NCBI GenBank assembly: GCA_965153455.1
Contig: OZ234495.1
Span: 23,928,875 to 23,992,874 of the forward strand
DNA: 64,000 nucleotides
Direction of reading: 5' to 3'
Source: Sphagnum compactum
Taxonomy: Eukaryota > Bryophyta > Sphagnopsida > Sphagnales
The position numbers and the translations under genes were made by a program. How positions within the stretch are numbered: position 1 is the first letter of the stretch; the number at the start of each line of letters is the position of its first letter. This document shows, piece after piece, positions 1 to 11,742 of this stretch. The notes beneath the pieces were generated by a model, which ran no database searches, was not told the DNA's origin, and was given only the letters and a program-made list of their open reading frames with translations.

Positions 1-289
1 GGTAATATTTTAAGTCTCTTATTTTGGAATCTAATTTTGTTTCATTCTTTTAGTTCTTTTGTTTTGCACCTTGCTGGTGCAAGTTTTTTTTGTTCGGAGG
101 CACAAAGGGTATGGGTTATGCACATGTGGGCTCTACATGTGAGCTCTAAATTTCAGTGTTGGGTTATGGTTTGTTACTTGGGTTTTATTCTAGAATTTAG
201 AGTGTTCAAGTTTTTTGTTTATGTTTTGTGCAGGGTATATTGCCCTTGATATCCCGTTGTGGCTAAATGTGTGAGGTAATGAAAGGACT
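1..289. other. AT-rich non-coding DNA
   Basis: T-rich sequence with only short open frames and no recognisable protein similarity. It runs into the degenerate tandem array that begins near 290. I see no gene. Confidence 0.5.
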
Positions 290-770
290 TGAAAGCCTAC
301 AAGTGCATTGCACACAGTGGCGAGGGAAATCAGCGAGGTTACATAAGACTTGCAAGCCCTTAAATGCGTTGTATATAATGGCAAGGGAAATCGACATGGT
401 TACATAAAGACTTGTGGGCCTATGAACGTGTTGTATACATTGGCAAGGGAAATCGATGAGGGAAATTAATGAGGTTAGATAGGGTCTTACAAGCCCACAA
501 GCTTGTTATATCCACTAGGTTACATAGGGACTTGCGGGCCCATGATTGTGTTGTATCCAATGGTGGGGAAATCGACGGGGTTATATAGGGATTTGAAGGC
601 CCGCAAGTGCGTTGTATTCAATAGCAAGGACATGGTGACATTAGCGAGGCATACAAATTCGTTCTATCCAGTAACGAGGAAATCAATGGGGTTCCAAAGA
701 GACTTGTGGGCCCACAAGTGCCAATATCTAATGGCACAAAAACCTGCATGGTTCCATAGAGACTTGTGGG
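290..770. repeat. Degenerate tandem repeat, about 65-bp unit
   Basis: Roughly seven imperfect copies of a unit reading approximately 'gacttg(c/t)gggcccac...gttgtatccaatggc...gaaatcgacgaggttacata'. Copies differ by many substitutions and small indels, so the array is old. The open frame at 503-811 is a by-product of the repeat and shows no domain. Confidence 0.7.
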
Positions 771-3700
771 TGTTTCTTTCATCTATCTCTTCTAGGTGTA
801 TTCTTTTTTAATTTTGTCTTCAATGTTTTCAATTTTGCATCTATTGGTTAATGTTTTTTATGTTTTTCATGGGTCTAATTTTTTTTGTTTCATAAATCTA
901 TTGAAGGGATATCATGTTTTGTGGGTCTTATCGAATGCAAGAAAAGTTTCTTAAAACCTAAAATTTCAATTTGATTCATTATTCAATATTGATCTCTGGA
1001 AAAGTTTAGTTGTTTAGCTCCAAGTAACAAGTTTGTTTAATTCAAAAACTTCAAAAAACATCAATGACCCTCCCTCAATTAAGGTTGTTTATTTTATTCT
1101 TGTAATTATGTTCTCAACTACTTAACAATGCAAAAATCCGAGCTAGACTCAAACTTTGTATTTGTCAAAGATTCGAATGTGGTTTTCAAAAGGAGATTTG
1201 TCAAATAACATGGTCAACTAACCTATTTATATCCATCTAGGTATTTTTCAAAGAACCAAACTATATACCCAATTCAATCATGTAACTAAACCCTTGCCCC
1301 TAGCTTATACCCGTTCATCTCTAGTTTCTAAAACCTAGACCCAAATGGTTCTTTAAAATTTATAAATGCAAAACCCTAAACCCAGGCGATTGTTTTTCTT
1401 AAATCCTTAATACACCCAAACCCAATTAATATCCCAAAACCAAATACCCACCCAACACTCATCATGACCCTCTAGTTTCTTGCTACTAGGACAGTCATGT
1501 TGCATTGAAGATTTGCAAGTGGGTTGAAAATATGTAATTTATCATGTTAGGAATTCTCTAAACACATATTCTCATGAAGAAAAAAAGGAGAAATGGAAAG
1601 ATTGCCTTGCATGCTTGTGTTCCTAAGCTGACTATGAAGATTCAATATTTTTTTCCCTTCACAGATTTTTGATATTTGAAAAAAAAGAAAAGAAAAAATC
1701 AGCATTTCTGAAAATAATATAATTAATGTTGAAGCTGCCAAGATGCAAAAGTAGTTCAAATTGGACAACCCTACCTTGGAAATTTGTATATTATGATAAA
1801 AAAATGACAACCCAAACCTACCTAACTTTATTACAAGGGAACAAGAAGACAATGGAAGCAGAGAGGACAAAAAAAACAGAGGCTGGAGCAAAAGAGTAAA
1901 CAACGAAGCCCAATAAACCCTAAACCCTAACCTGAGCCTACATGGTAAAAGGGTCTTTTGAGAAGTGGAAAATCATGGAAAGCATTGTTAACCCTGCTTT
2001 TCACTCTGGGTAATGCCTATATATGGAAGCCTTAGATGAACCAGCACCCTTGTTGGTACCATGGTAAGAATCCCAAATGAAATGATTTTTTTAATGGACA
2101 AAATATAGGATGCCAAGCAGTCCATAATGTCCATGGATAAAACATAAATTTGATGGATGAATTTATCACCATTTGGTTGTGGATGAATTGCCAATGCATG
2201 CATTATGTCCAAATGCAATGACATGAAATTTTCATGGATGCAAGATGACCCAAGATGATGAAATTAATCTAACGGATGAATGAAACAATCAAATCAGATT
2301 TTTTTGTTAAATAAAATGGAAATAAGTTTCACCCTTCGACACAATAAATTTATTATGCTAGGTCATTGGTAACACCAATAGCCCAATAGAATAATGGCTA
2401 AAAGGGGGTTCCTCTTTCTTCCAAATAATTTCTTCCCATAGCAATTCCCACTTAGGGCTCTTAGGGTTCATAATCGCGATTCTCAAAAAGATTAGATACA
2501 TAAATTATGTTTTTTTCCATCATCTACTATAATATTGTGATATGAGTAGTGAAGTTATTCACATTGTAGCCTATGATAATTATGATGATTTTCAACATGT
2601 CAGTTTCATATTTTTACAAAATTTGATTTCACCATTTTGAGGATTATTTAATGACGAAACTAATCTTAGGATAAGATTTTTTTCTTTTATATGTGTTACG
2701 TTCAACTTTCAATCAATGCTTTGCAATGGTCCTTGCACAAGAACCTCACAAAGCTTCAAGATTTTGTGGGTGTTTTGTTGATTTCACAATTCATCTGTTA
2801 ACTTCAATTCACAAATGTTAAGGGTTTGATGGTTATTATTGGAAGGTTGAGATGGTCAGACATGAAAAGATCATGTGCGTAATTGTGTATCATGTCATTT
2901 TTTCAATATGAATGTTCAAATTAGTCCATCTTTAACTATGGTTCCTATCAACAATGTAAAACAACAATGTCCATGATTTTAGAAAATAAAAATTATTTTT
3001 AAAAAATTTACAAAAATATTTAAAAGCATCTACACACACACACAGACACCCTATTTCGGCGTCTTTGATCGGATAATTATAATGATTGACCCAGGTGGTG
3101 CTGCTTAAATAATTTCTTACTTTATAATATTCACTTTTTCATTTTAGTTGGGGATTAGTCTTTTGTTTTCGGCAAACAATTGCCAAAAGGAAACACTAAC
3201 TCAATTTGTTTTGAAGAAAATTTCTTCTTTTTTTTTTCATTAAATGTTTTTTTGGAGGAGTGTGTCATCACCAATGGTTTTTTTTTTTTTTTTCCTTTTT
3301 TGTCATTTTGAAAACATGGCAATTTTTCCAAAATCCGAGCGTTCATTTTTTGTCATGTTTACACTTTAAAAAACAAAATTTTCCAATTTTTTGTTGTTGT
3401 TTAAGTGGCGAAAATTCGCCCAAAAAACACAATCACTGGCACTCATCACATGTCTATCTATTGGCTACACTATTAATGGTCATGTACAAAACAATAGCCA
3501 ATTAATTCACAAATATTATATGCTTTTTTTTTTCATTGTCTGCCCTTAAACCCATTCACAATGAATGTTGCCCGGACACATTTGTGCACATTTTGGCCCA
3601 ATTACGGACAATAGGTGTCCTTTATTGACCCAAAATGTACATAACGGGATCTAAAATGTGTCTGGGCAGCTCCAAAAATGTGTTTGGTCACTACAAGACA

Positions 3701-4904
3701 TGTCTTGGATGGGCAAATAAGCAACTGGAGAAAAAAAAAAAAGAACCAAGTATATACCTTAGTAACTTGGCCAATTTGACACTAATTATATTATTTTCAG
3801 ACTTGTTGAAATTTTCAAAAATTATTTCTTCCAAATCAAAAAATATTGTGAAGGATAATAGTGAATACTTAGGAATATTTTATTTGTTGAAATGAATTTT
3901 TCAAAATTAATTAATTAATTATTCAACAAACATGTGTTGAAATGGCCAAGGTACTACAGTATCTCTTCGGTCACAATGGCAATAAGTTTCAATGATTCAT
4001 CAAAGCTGGTTTAAGTAGGACAATTATAAAGTTTCGTAGAATTTCATCTTACCAAATTTTAGTCTAAATTTTTTTAAGCCCATTCCCAAGTAAAGAGGCA
4101 TGGAAAGGTGTCTTTTCTCATATGTTATTTAAGTTTTATTTTTATTTTTTCTCAACACCACATTCATGAATAGATTTTTAATATTTCCTTCATCAATTTG
4201 CACCCCATTTCTTTTGAATGACCTAAAGTTAAATCAACCCAAAACTTTAGATCATCCTTCGATTTCAAAGGACACAATTTGCAAGTAGACTGTTTTTCCC
4301 ACATTTGTATATTTTTATAAATAAGGTTCATTACTCTTTGCAAATGATTTTAGGATGTTCAAAACTAAAAGAAGATTATTCATCTATAAAAACATAATTG
4401 ATTAAAATAACTTTTTCCCATTTTATAATTCAAGGAAATTTACACATATATATGGGATATACTAAATAATGAAGTGTGAATGAAATAGAAATTAGAATTT
4501 CAACTCCAAAATTAGCAGAATTGGCATTGCCATAAGTAGCCGATCACATTTTTTCTTTTCATGGCCTATTCTGGCATTTAAAACAACTGAAATCAATATA
4601 TTAATCATTAGTTATTATTTTTGTGTTTTTTTAAGATTTGTAAGACTTTTAGAGCCATTGAGCTTGATTTCGTACATAAAATACAATTTATGTCAATTTT
4701 ATGAAATTCCTCGAAAAGCATAAGATTAAAAAGAATGTTGTGGGTGCTAAGCTGAAGCTAACAAAAAAATCATTGGCTAACATTATCAAAAAAAATTAGG
4801 CATGTAGGGGCCAACTTAAAACCAATATAAAAATCATCAGTTAATATTTTCAATTTCATTTAGAAATTGAAAATTTGTAAGACTTTGGGTTTGATACACA
4901 CAAA
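771..4904. other. AT-rich intergenic DNA, no gene seen
   Basis: Homopolymer-rich sequence with scattered short frames, none resembling a known protein. A foldback of about 100 bp lies at 3567-3668: its outer 15-bp arms (tgcccggacacattt at 3567-3581 and its near complement at 3654-3668) differ by one base, and the inner parts also pair partly. A telomere-like aaaccctaaaccctaacc patch lies at 1915-1932. Confidence 0.5.
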
Positions 4905-5515
4905 GTATAATAGAGATATCAGCAGAGTAAAGAAAACACAGCACCAGAGAGTTTGATCATAAATGGGGTAAGATTCAAAGCAAATCTGCAAGAAAGTACA
5001 TTAGCATTCAACAAGGGGTGAAACCATCAATTTTGGTGGTAGGCCTAAACTGAGTTTCATCCTGTCTTACATTTTTCCTGAGCTCCTTCACTGTAGTGTG
5101 TTTTTTTTTAGCCTCATGCCCCCTACCCAGCCCCCAGAAGAACCCACCTTTGAAGATTTGTGTGTAATTTTCTTTGAGAATTTTCGCTTTTTTTTCAAAA
5201 AGTTATGGGAACTTCTGGAAAATTGCGTTTTTCTTGTGTAATTTCATCCAATTTTTTCTTTTTTTTCTGTGGAAAATTCGCCAAAATTTCGACATGACAA
5301 ATATGAAAAAAGAAAACACTGCACCACTGCTGCTACATATATTTTCACTGCTCTTATGTGTACAGCTACTATACTTGGTCTCGAACCTTGTGCATTAAAG
5401 GCTGAGTTTCAGCATTTCATACCCTGATTGAATAAAATTTCCTTACTTTGCGGATACCATTGATAGAGAGATTTGAGGGAAAAGGAGGCCCAAAGATAGG
5501 GTGAAGACGGGGTGA
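4905..5515. repeat. Dispersed repeat family A, copy 1
   Basis: Shares long blocks with 31335-31725: agagatatcag near 4913, gaaagtacattagcattcaa near 4992, a block near 5310-5345, and then a segment containing ttcagcatttcatac, taaaatttccttact and gcggataccat near 5405-5463. About 170 bp near 5130-5310 is missing from the second copy, which suggests an insertion here or a deletion there. On the minus strand the atggtatccgc motif resembles the initiator-Met tRNA primer-binding site of LTR retrotransposons, so this could be an LTR-flank relic. That assignment is inference. Confidence 0.6.
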
Positions 5516-5784
5516 CTTTATGGATATCTCTAATGTACCTCAACTTTATAAATAGGCCTCTGAAAGCAAATTATATACACAATTCCTTCTTCATAGCTAC
5601 ATATGTGCTCTTGACAAAACCCTGTTGAAAACATTTGTACACCTTCCAACCATAACAAATTTGAGGCAACTCTTTCTCCACAACACAAACATAGGGGCAT
5701 GCTTGTTTTCATCCGTGCATGCTTGTTTTTCATCCATGCATGCTTTGTTTTCCATCATGAAATTACACAACCAACCATGCAAAC

Positions 5785-6165
5785 CCTAACTTTATTTTCT
5801 AACAACCTTATTTCGATGTTTATTTTCTGTGATGAAACACACATCATCCTAACTTTATTTTCTAACTAGGCTACGTTATTTGGATGATTATTGACGAAAC
5901 ACAAGCACCCTGTAAACCCTAACTTTACTTTCTAACCAGGCTACATTATTTGGATGATTATTTTTCATGACGAAACACAAGCACCCTGTAAACCCTAACT
6001 TTACTTTCTAACCAGGCTACATTATTTGGATGATTATTTTTCATGACGAAAACACAACCACCATGTAAACCCTAACTTTATTTTCTAACTAGGCTATGTT
6101 ATTTGGATGATTAATTTTCATGTGGAAACACAACCACCATGTAAACCCTAACTTTAGTTTCCAAC
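5785..6165. repeat. Tandem repeat, about 75-bp unit with telomere-like core
   Basis: About five copies of a unit containing 'gtaaaccctaactttactttctaaccaggctacatta' followed by 'tttggatgattatttttcatgacgaaacacaa'. The aaaccctaa core matches the plant telomere motif on the C-rich strand. Copies 3 and 4 (near 5915-6060) are almost identical. Confidence 0.8.
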
Positions 6166-6389
6166 AACCTTATTTCGGATCTGAGTTTACAGATGACATT
6201 TGGCAGTCGAAGCTCTAGATCCTTGTTTTCAAGCCCCCTGGGTAGCTGCTATCTTCATCATCATCAACTGCATAGCTCCGAATGAGCAACATCCCCACCC
6301 TCCTTCCCCGCCCCAATAGATTTCTTTACAGATCCTGTAGCTCGTTCCTCCCCAGATTTCCTCAAAATTGATGCATTCCAGGTAGGTAC

Positions 6390-6489
6390 ACATTCATGCA
6401 AACATTACAAGTCTTGGAATTCACTTGAACAATCTCCTCACATTCATGCAAAAATTACAAGTCTTGGAATTCACTTGAACAATCTCCTC
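6390..6489. repeat. 50-bp perfect-type tandem duplication
   Basis: The segment cattcatgcaaacattacaa...cttgaacaatctcctca occurs twice back to back with a single difference (aaac versus aaaa). The low divergence points to a recent event. Confidence 0.85.
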
Positions 6490-6519
6490 AGCAGCAGAAA
6501 TAAGATGAGGTTCGTTGGG

Positions 6520-6850
6520 AAATCAAGTTAGGGTTTACATGGTTTATGGAGAACAAGAGAAGGCTAAGGTTAGGGTTTGGCGCTATGCCTCTAAGGTTTA
6601 GGAAGAACACGACAACACTAGGGTTAGGATTTGGCGCTCTGCCTAAGGTTAAGGAAGAACGCAATAACGCTAGGGTTAGGGTTTGGCACTCTGCCTAAGG
6701 TTTAGGAAAAACAAAAGATAACGGTAGGATTAGGGTTTGGCGCTCTGCCTAACGTTTATTGAAAAACAAAATAACGCTAGGGTTAGGGTTTGGCGCTCTG
6801 CTTAACCTTCATGAAGAACAAGATAACCCTAGGGTTAGGGTTTGGCGCTC
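6520..6850. repeat. TTAGGG-type tandem repeat, about 65-bp unit
   Basis: Five or six copies of 'gctagggttagggtttgg' plus 'cgctctgcctaaggtt(t/a)agg' plus 'aagaacaagataac'. It carries the G-rich telomere-like motif on the plus strand, opposite in orientation to the array at 5785-6165. The overlapping open frames at 6759-7044 come from the repeat and look non-coding. Confidence 0.8.
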
Positions 6851-7300
6851 TGAGAGTGAGAGAGAGCGAGAAAGGCTTTGTAGGGTTTGGAAAGACGCGA
6901 GGTACTTCGTACTTAGGTTTCGTGCAGGAGCCTCTCAAGTGTTGTGGAGATCCTGGTGGTTCAATGAATGGGATTTTTCAATGCCTGGTGATTAGACGAG
7001 AGTCATCAACCATGGCGGTCAAGATTAGGGGGGGAAGCCATTAATAAAATTCTCGTTGTTGGGAAAGCTTGGGTATTGTGAAGATTGTGGTGTGGTAGAA
7101 GGATTGGATTTGTAGTAGTGCGTGGTGATTGGGAGAGAGGGGGTCACCATGGCGTCACGACTGGGCGCAACCATCAACAAAATTCTTGACCTTTGTCGTG
7201 TGCATTCTCGGGTGGTTTGCAAGTGAAACAGAAAAGTGAATGATGTAAGCAGTACAAAGCAGGAGGCATAGTTGTGTACTTGCGATAGAAATCTACCATT

Positions 7301-7870
7301 TTAATGACTCTTGGCAGAATTGAATTCAGCTTCCATGTTGTGGAGTCCTTCATCTAGCACCTTCTTCTGTGGGCAGGCCTCTGCATGGTGCATCAACTTC
7401 TTGGTTTCTGTGGAACTTAAAACAAGTAACAGTAAACAAACAAGTGTAGGCAGTGCGAATGCTCTTGACACAGCAAAGAATCCAGTTACCTGAGCATTCC
7501 CACAATACTTGGCATGGCAGTCATGGAGCATGATGAAGATGGTCTGCATAGAGCTAGCTCTAATTAGGGCGATGATTCTAATACTGGAACCCCCTGCCTT
7601 TTTCACATAAACTGCACACAGGGTTCTTAGGATCCTCTGTTACTCATGCTCTTTGCAAGGAGCTTTTGAAGCAACAGTTTGTCTCTGCAGATCTGGAAAG
7701 GCAGTGATGAAAACCATAGTGGATGAGCTTTGGAATCATGATAATGGGCTTGCTTGATGATCTTTCTCTTCCTTCTTGTCCTTTGGATGTGCCCATGTGT
7801 GCTGGTGGAGGTTTTGCAAGAATGGAGAAAGGCCACAGAGGAGTTGTTGATGCTGAACCCATGACCATCT
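7301..7870 (-). pseudogene. Possible TAZ-like zinc-finger gene relic
   Basis: On the minus strand one frame contains MLHDCHAKYCGNAQ followed, after a splice-donor-like cag|gtaactgg and about 80 bp, by TKKLMHHAEACPQKK. The H-x3-C and KxLxxHxxxC pattern recalls TAZ zinc fingers of plant p300/CBP-type (HAC) or BTB-TAZ proteins. The cysteines expected between the two halves are missing and no consistent splice phase joins them, so I treat it as a decayed fragment or chance. Neighbouring frames up to 7870 show nothing recognisable. Confidence 0.22.
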
Positions 7871-8040
7871 CCTAACTCACCTCAGCTGTCAGGAGTTTGC
7901 TTGTTGAAGAGAGTGATTGCAAAGTGGAGATGCCTTGGTCTTGTGGAGATCTCTTCAATATGTCTTCACTTCTCCAGAAGATGATGACAATGATGACTCT
8001 GATACGGTATGATCCTCTTGGGTCAGAGATCTTTGGGTAT

Positions 8041-8149
8041 GTTCTAAAGAGAACTAGAGGGTTGGTTCTTAAAAGAAAAATTCCTGTTCGGGTATATACC
8101 CAAACAGGAATTTTTCTTTAAGAACCAACCCTGTAGTTCTCTTTAGAAC
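8041..8149. repeat. 109-bp near-perfect palindrome
   Basis: Arms 8041-8096 and 8095-8149 are reverse complements over about 55 bp with two mismatches and one extra base. The centre is gggtatataccc. The right arm is continuous with the Penelope-like sequence that follows, and the homologous place in the second element copy (near 52740-52800) has only that one side. The left arm therefore looks like an inverted duplication of the element's end. Confidence 0.9.
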
Positions 8150-9250
8150 TTTTAAAGGGTAGCCTTTTGCCTTCAGAAAGACAATAAGACTGACCATCTG
8201 GAAGACAAAAAACGTCTTACAACTACAAAGTCTCAAGAATCTGTAAAATTGACTATTGATAACCCCCAGCTCCGCAGTCATTGAGATATTGGAATGAACA
8301 TGAGGCATTCTAATCATTTCGATACCTGCATACTCTGGTTGAGAGCATTTGTCAAAAATGTCACAGGATAAACCTTGAGGACTCTGTCTCACAGTTAGAT
8401 CCAAGAAATTACAAGAGAAGCCTTTAGTCTTACAAGAGGTTTTTGGGTATATGCTGCTATCAAAAGAATCTTGATTAAGGTACATGAAGTTCTCAAAATC
8501 TGGAAAATCAGGAACAAAAAGATCATACACAAACCTACAAACCAAGGACAAACTATGAAGCACAACAGGACATGTGTTACTCTTCAAGAGACGCTTAATG
8601 AAATCAAACTCATAGGTAAAAGATATAGAAATTAGCCAAATAGACCACACAATTAGTACCCATGGGGATACCAATGCATTGTGTATAAACACCCTGACCA
8701 AAACAAAGAAACAAATTGTCTAATAAGAAATCCAGCCAAGAGATCAAAGCTGAAGCCTCCACAACTTTGAAGCTATGAAGATTTTCAAACAAATTGATCT
8801 CTGCTTTACTTTTCAACCACAAAATCCTAAAGTTCAAAGCTGTTTTTTGAACCATCAAAAACTTAAAACAATGAAGCTTCAGCATCCGATTAAACACTTT
8901 ATTTATCAGAACTCTCATACGAGCTTTTAGATCCACTAGGTCAATTTTAGTGTATAGAGTTGAGAAATCAAAAGACTGCAACAGAAGTGGGGAAGCTTTA
9001 TCAATTTCAGATCTTGAAAGATTTAAGATTATTTATTACCTCCACCACTCCTGTAGTCATTGAGAATCCAACTACTATCACAAGGAACATCTGCTTTCTT
9101 GAGTTTAGACACCCAAAGGTCATTGAGCGTAGGAAACATAGCTTTGAAGAAAGAACACAGCCACTTAGAAACATCAGTCAGAGAAGTAGAGCTGGCTGCA
9201 CAGATAAATCTAGGTTTAATTGGGTTTTTATGAAACTTCCAAACAGCACA
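8150..9250 (-). mobile_element. Penelope-like retroelement fragment, copy 1 (decayed reverse transcriptase)
   Basis: Read on the minus strand from 9245 down, broken frames give KFHKNPIKPRFICAASS (9240-9190), SFDFSTLYTKI (near 8970), VYTQCIGIPMGTNC (near 8670), YEFDFIKRLL (near 8600), RFVYDLFVPDF (near 8530) and MPHVHSNISM...GVINSQFYRFLRLC (near 8310-8220). These match in order the conserved blocks of Penelope-like reverse transcriptases: K-H-K-x-P...R-x-I, DFSTLYT, GIPMGTNCAP, the YVDDL box, and a C-terminal block ending in an LxxxGY-like KAKGYPL. The frame is broken by shifts and the catalytic YVDDL box reads FVYDL, so it is inactive. I see no GIY-YIG endonuclease. It lies just downstream of the CRM-domain gene; more element sequence may reach 9780. 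Confidence 0.82.
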
Positions 9251-9819
9251 AAGAGCTTAAAACTGTGAAAATCAACTTGTGGTTGAAGAAATTATTCATG
9301 AAAACTTAATCTAAGAGCAATGAGAGAATATGACTGGAGAAACAACTTACTCCAACATCAGCAAACTACTTTTTGCTACCAACAATCTGAATCCCTTCCA
9401 CCCAAAAGGCATTTGAACAAGAATCAGAGTCACACGCTGAAAATTCAAAACAATTATACCATTGCATGATATTAAGTGGCAAGGTGGTTGTCACAAGTTC
9501 CATTGAAATATTGCACTCAGAAGCCATTTAGCAATGTGTTTATCATGAGCCTGGTCTCCTAAAAAGAGTATTAAGACTAAATCTCCTAAAGATGAATGTA
9601 CCTGTAGATAAAGCCCCTAGGACCAAAGAGCCAAAAAAGAGGTGGCTGCCTACCTTCAAATTTCACAGAGAGCTGGATTATACTGTTCTCAAAGCTTTGT
9701 TGTTGAATGAAACTCATTTGAGAGTTGATCGTCCAAGCCAAATGGAATGAGTCTCTAGTTCTTGGACCTCTAGCCATATTCACAACACTTAGGCTTGATC
9801 ACAAACTGCTTCATCATCT

Positions 9820-10161
9820 TTGATGATCATGATGCAGTTCTCTTTAGTTCTATTTGGTGCCGGTCAAATCCATTCTTTGGGGGTACACTTACTTCTTTCT
9901 CAGATCGTGGCTCATCTTCACCATCTGGAATATACTCATTGTCCCAATAGCCATCATGCTCAGAATCTGATACAGAATCATAGTTCTCACCATGGAGTCC
10001 ATATCCCTCATCCAACACAGCACTCTCAGTCTCAGAGTCAGAGTCAGAGTCAGTGTATTCTTCCAACTCCTCTCCATCAGAGTCATAGATGGCAGCACTA
10101 TCACTTTCAGAGTCAGAGTCTGTGGATTCATTCAACACCTCCCCATCAGAATCATAGATGA
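9820..10161 (+). other. Antisense open frame over the acidic CRM tail
   Basis: Plus-strand frames here are the complement of the Asp/Ser repeat codons of the last exon of the CRM-domain gene. They are noted only so that they are not taken as a separate gene. Confidence 0.8.
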
Positions 10162-11742
10162 TAGCAGAATCTGAGAGCCCATTGTCATCTGAAATGTATT
10201 CATTGTCTTGTTGCTGATCAACTTGTTGAAATGCTGGTTTGGGATTTGGTACACCTGGATTCTCTGCAGCCCAGCGAGCATCAGCAGCTTTCTTACGGGC
10301 CGTATCAGCCCGCAAATCCTTGAGATCTTTCTCCCATCTTCGAATGTTCTCGTACAACGAATTTATTGCTTGTTCATGCTTAGATTTCAACAATGCCTGT
10401 CAGCATAAAACCCCAAAATCAGAACCCAGAGTTTTATTGTCTAGGCAGATTGTTGAACTATTAAGCCAGAAAATCTACTCTGCCTGTTTCAAAGACTATC
10501 CAATGATGACCAACCTTCCGCTTGTTGAAATGCTTGAAAACCTCTGGAATGTCTTTCTCGGGCCGCTTGTAATTTCGGCCTCGCCACATAATGATAGTCT
10601 TGGCCTGATGAATGTCAATCACAGTACCCCCACTAAGCCTCTCAAGCTGTTTGCCCATCTCTTTGATCTTCTCCTTGGGGAAGTTGTCACAGCACAATCT
10701 TACAGTCTCATGCTTCTTCCAGTGCATATGCAGGTTCTGTATTGTACCTCCATAGATTCCTCGCCTTCCAACAGGCACATAGTTCTTGTTCTTGTACCCA
10801 AGTTTCTTCAGTGCATACAGTTGCTCTGGTGTCAAAATCTCTGTATCTGGGTCAGGCTCTGGAAATTCTGGCAACTGATACTTCTTCTTGATTTGTTCTT
10901 CATGTAGGGCAATTTTTTTCCGTAGCTAAAAAGTGACCAAAACAAAACAGGAAAAAAAAAAAGGCAAAAAGATCAGGTACCAGAAAAAACAAACTCTCTG
11001 ACATCATCCACTGATCCAAATGTCAGTATGCCAGCAGCCAGAGACATTTGTAGAGCAGAATTCACAAATATTCCAGCATAGGAAGGAGAAAGGTAACCTT
11101 ATAGATTCCATGCTCCAGCCTTTGCTCCGGAGACATAGCAGCTTTCTTTGCCTTCTTCTCCTTCCTAATCTTTTTAAGTTTCAATCGGACCTCCCTTGCC
11201 TTCTTCCTTTTGAGGCCTTTTTTTGACATTTTGGTGCCCTTGAACCGAACTCCACCAGCAAGAAGGGAATGCCTGAGAGGTGAAGAAGGTGGATAACTAG
11301 GGTTTGACACAAACAACTGTTTCCCCACCTCTCCTCCTGCCAGGGACCCGTATCGTGCACCACGCCCCAAAAGCTGATGCACTAATGTCCTCGAGACCTC
11401 GATCCAAGTTGTTTGCACAGAAGACTCGCTACTCAAGCTCCTTGCAAAGTCCTTGTCCACAACCCCCATCAAGCTATCCTCCCCTTCAGATTCTTCTACA
11501 CTGCCACAAATAAAGGGAAAAAAAAAGAGACACCGACATATAGGTACACATCAAGAAATTCACACGGTGTATTTCTTTACATACCACGCTCTTGGAAGCG
11601 GCTCCTCCTCAACAAATCCAACACCGCCACCGCCGCAACTACCACCAGTTGCTCCATTGAGGAAACAATCGAACCTGCTTCTGACGATACCAAGGCCTTG
11701 TCTCGCCAGTCGACCTACTCCTGGCCTTGTACCCCCCACCAT
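9827..11742 (-). CDS. Single-CRM-domain (CRS1/YhbY) RNA-binding protein, probably organellar
   Basis: Four exons, transcribed leftward: 11742-11585, 11500-11098, 10925-10515, 10396-9827. Total 1542 bp, 513 aa. All introns are GT-AG and phases match (2, 0, 0). The start at 11742 is the first ATG after an in-frame stop. The N-terminus is Arg/Gly-rich, as expected for an organelle presequence. Residues about 130-165 are strongly basic. The CRM domain spans about residues 218-312, with LTPEQLYALKKLGYK, the GxxG-type loop GRRG (about 240) and the terminal MWRGRNYKRP (about 302). The long tail (325-513) is acidic with repeated IYDSDGE and SDSDSE segments. By architecture it belongs with small plant CRM proteins of the At3g25440/At4g13070 kind; CRM proteins bind RNA and often support group II intron splicing or ribosome maturation in organelles. 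The exact target is unknown. Confidence 0.93.

Noticed and set aside
9820-10174. Plus-strand open frames of 60-113 codons rich in Ser/Gln/His
   Set aside because: They are the antisense of the Asp/Ser repeats in the last exon of the CRM-domain gene.
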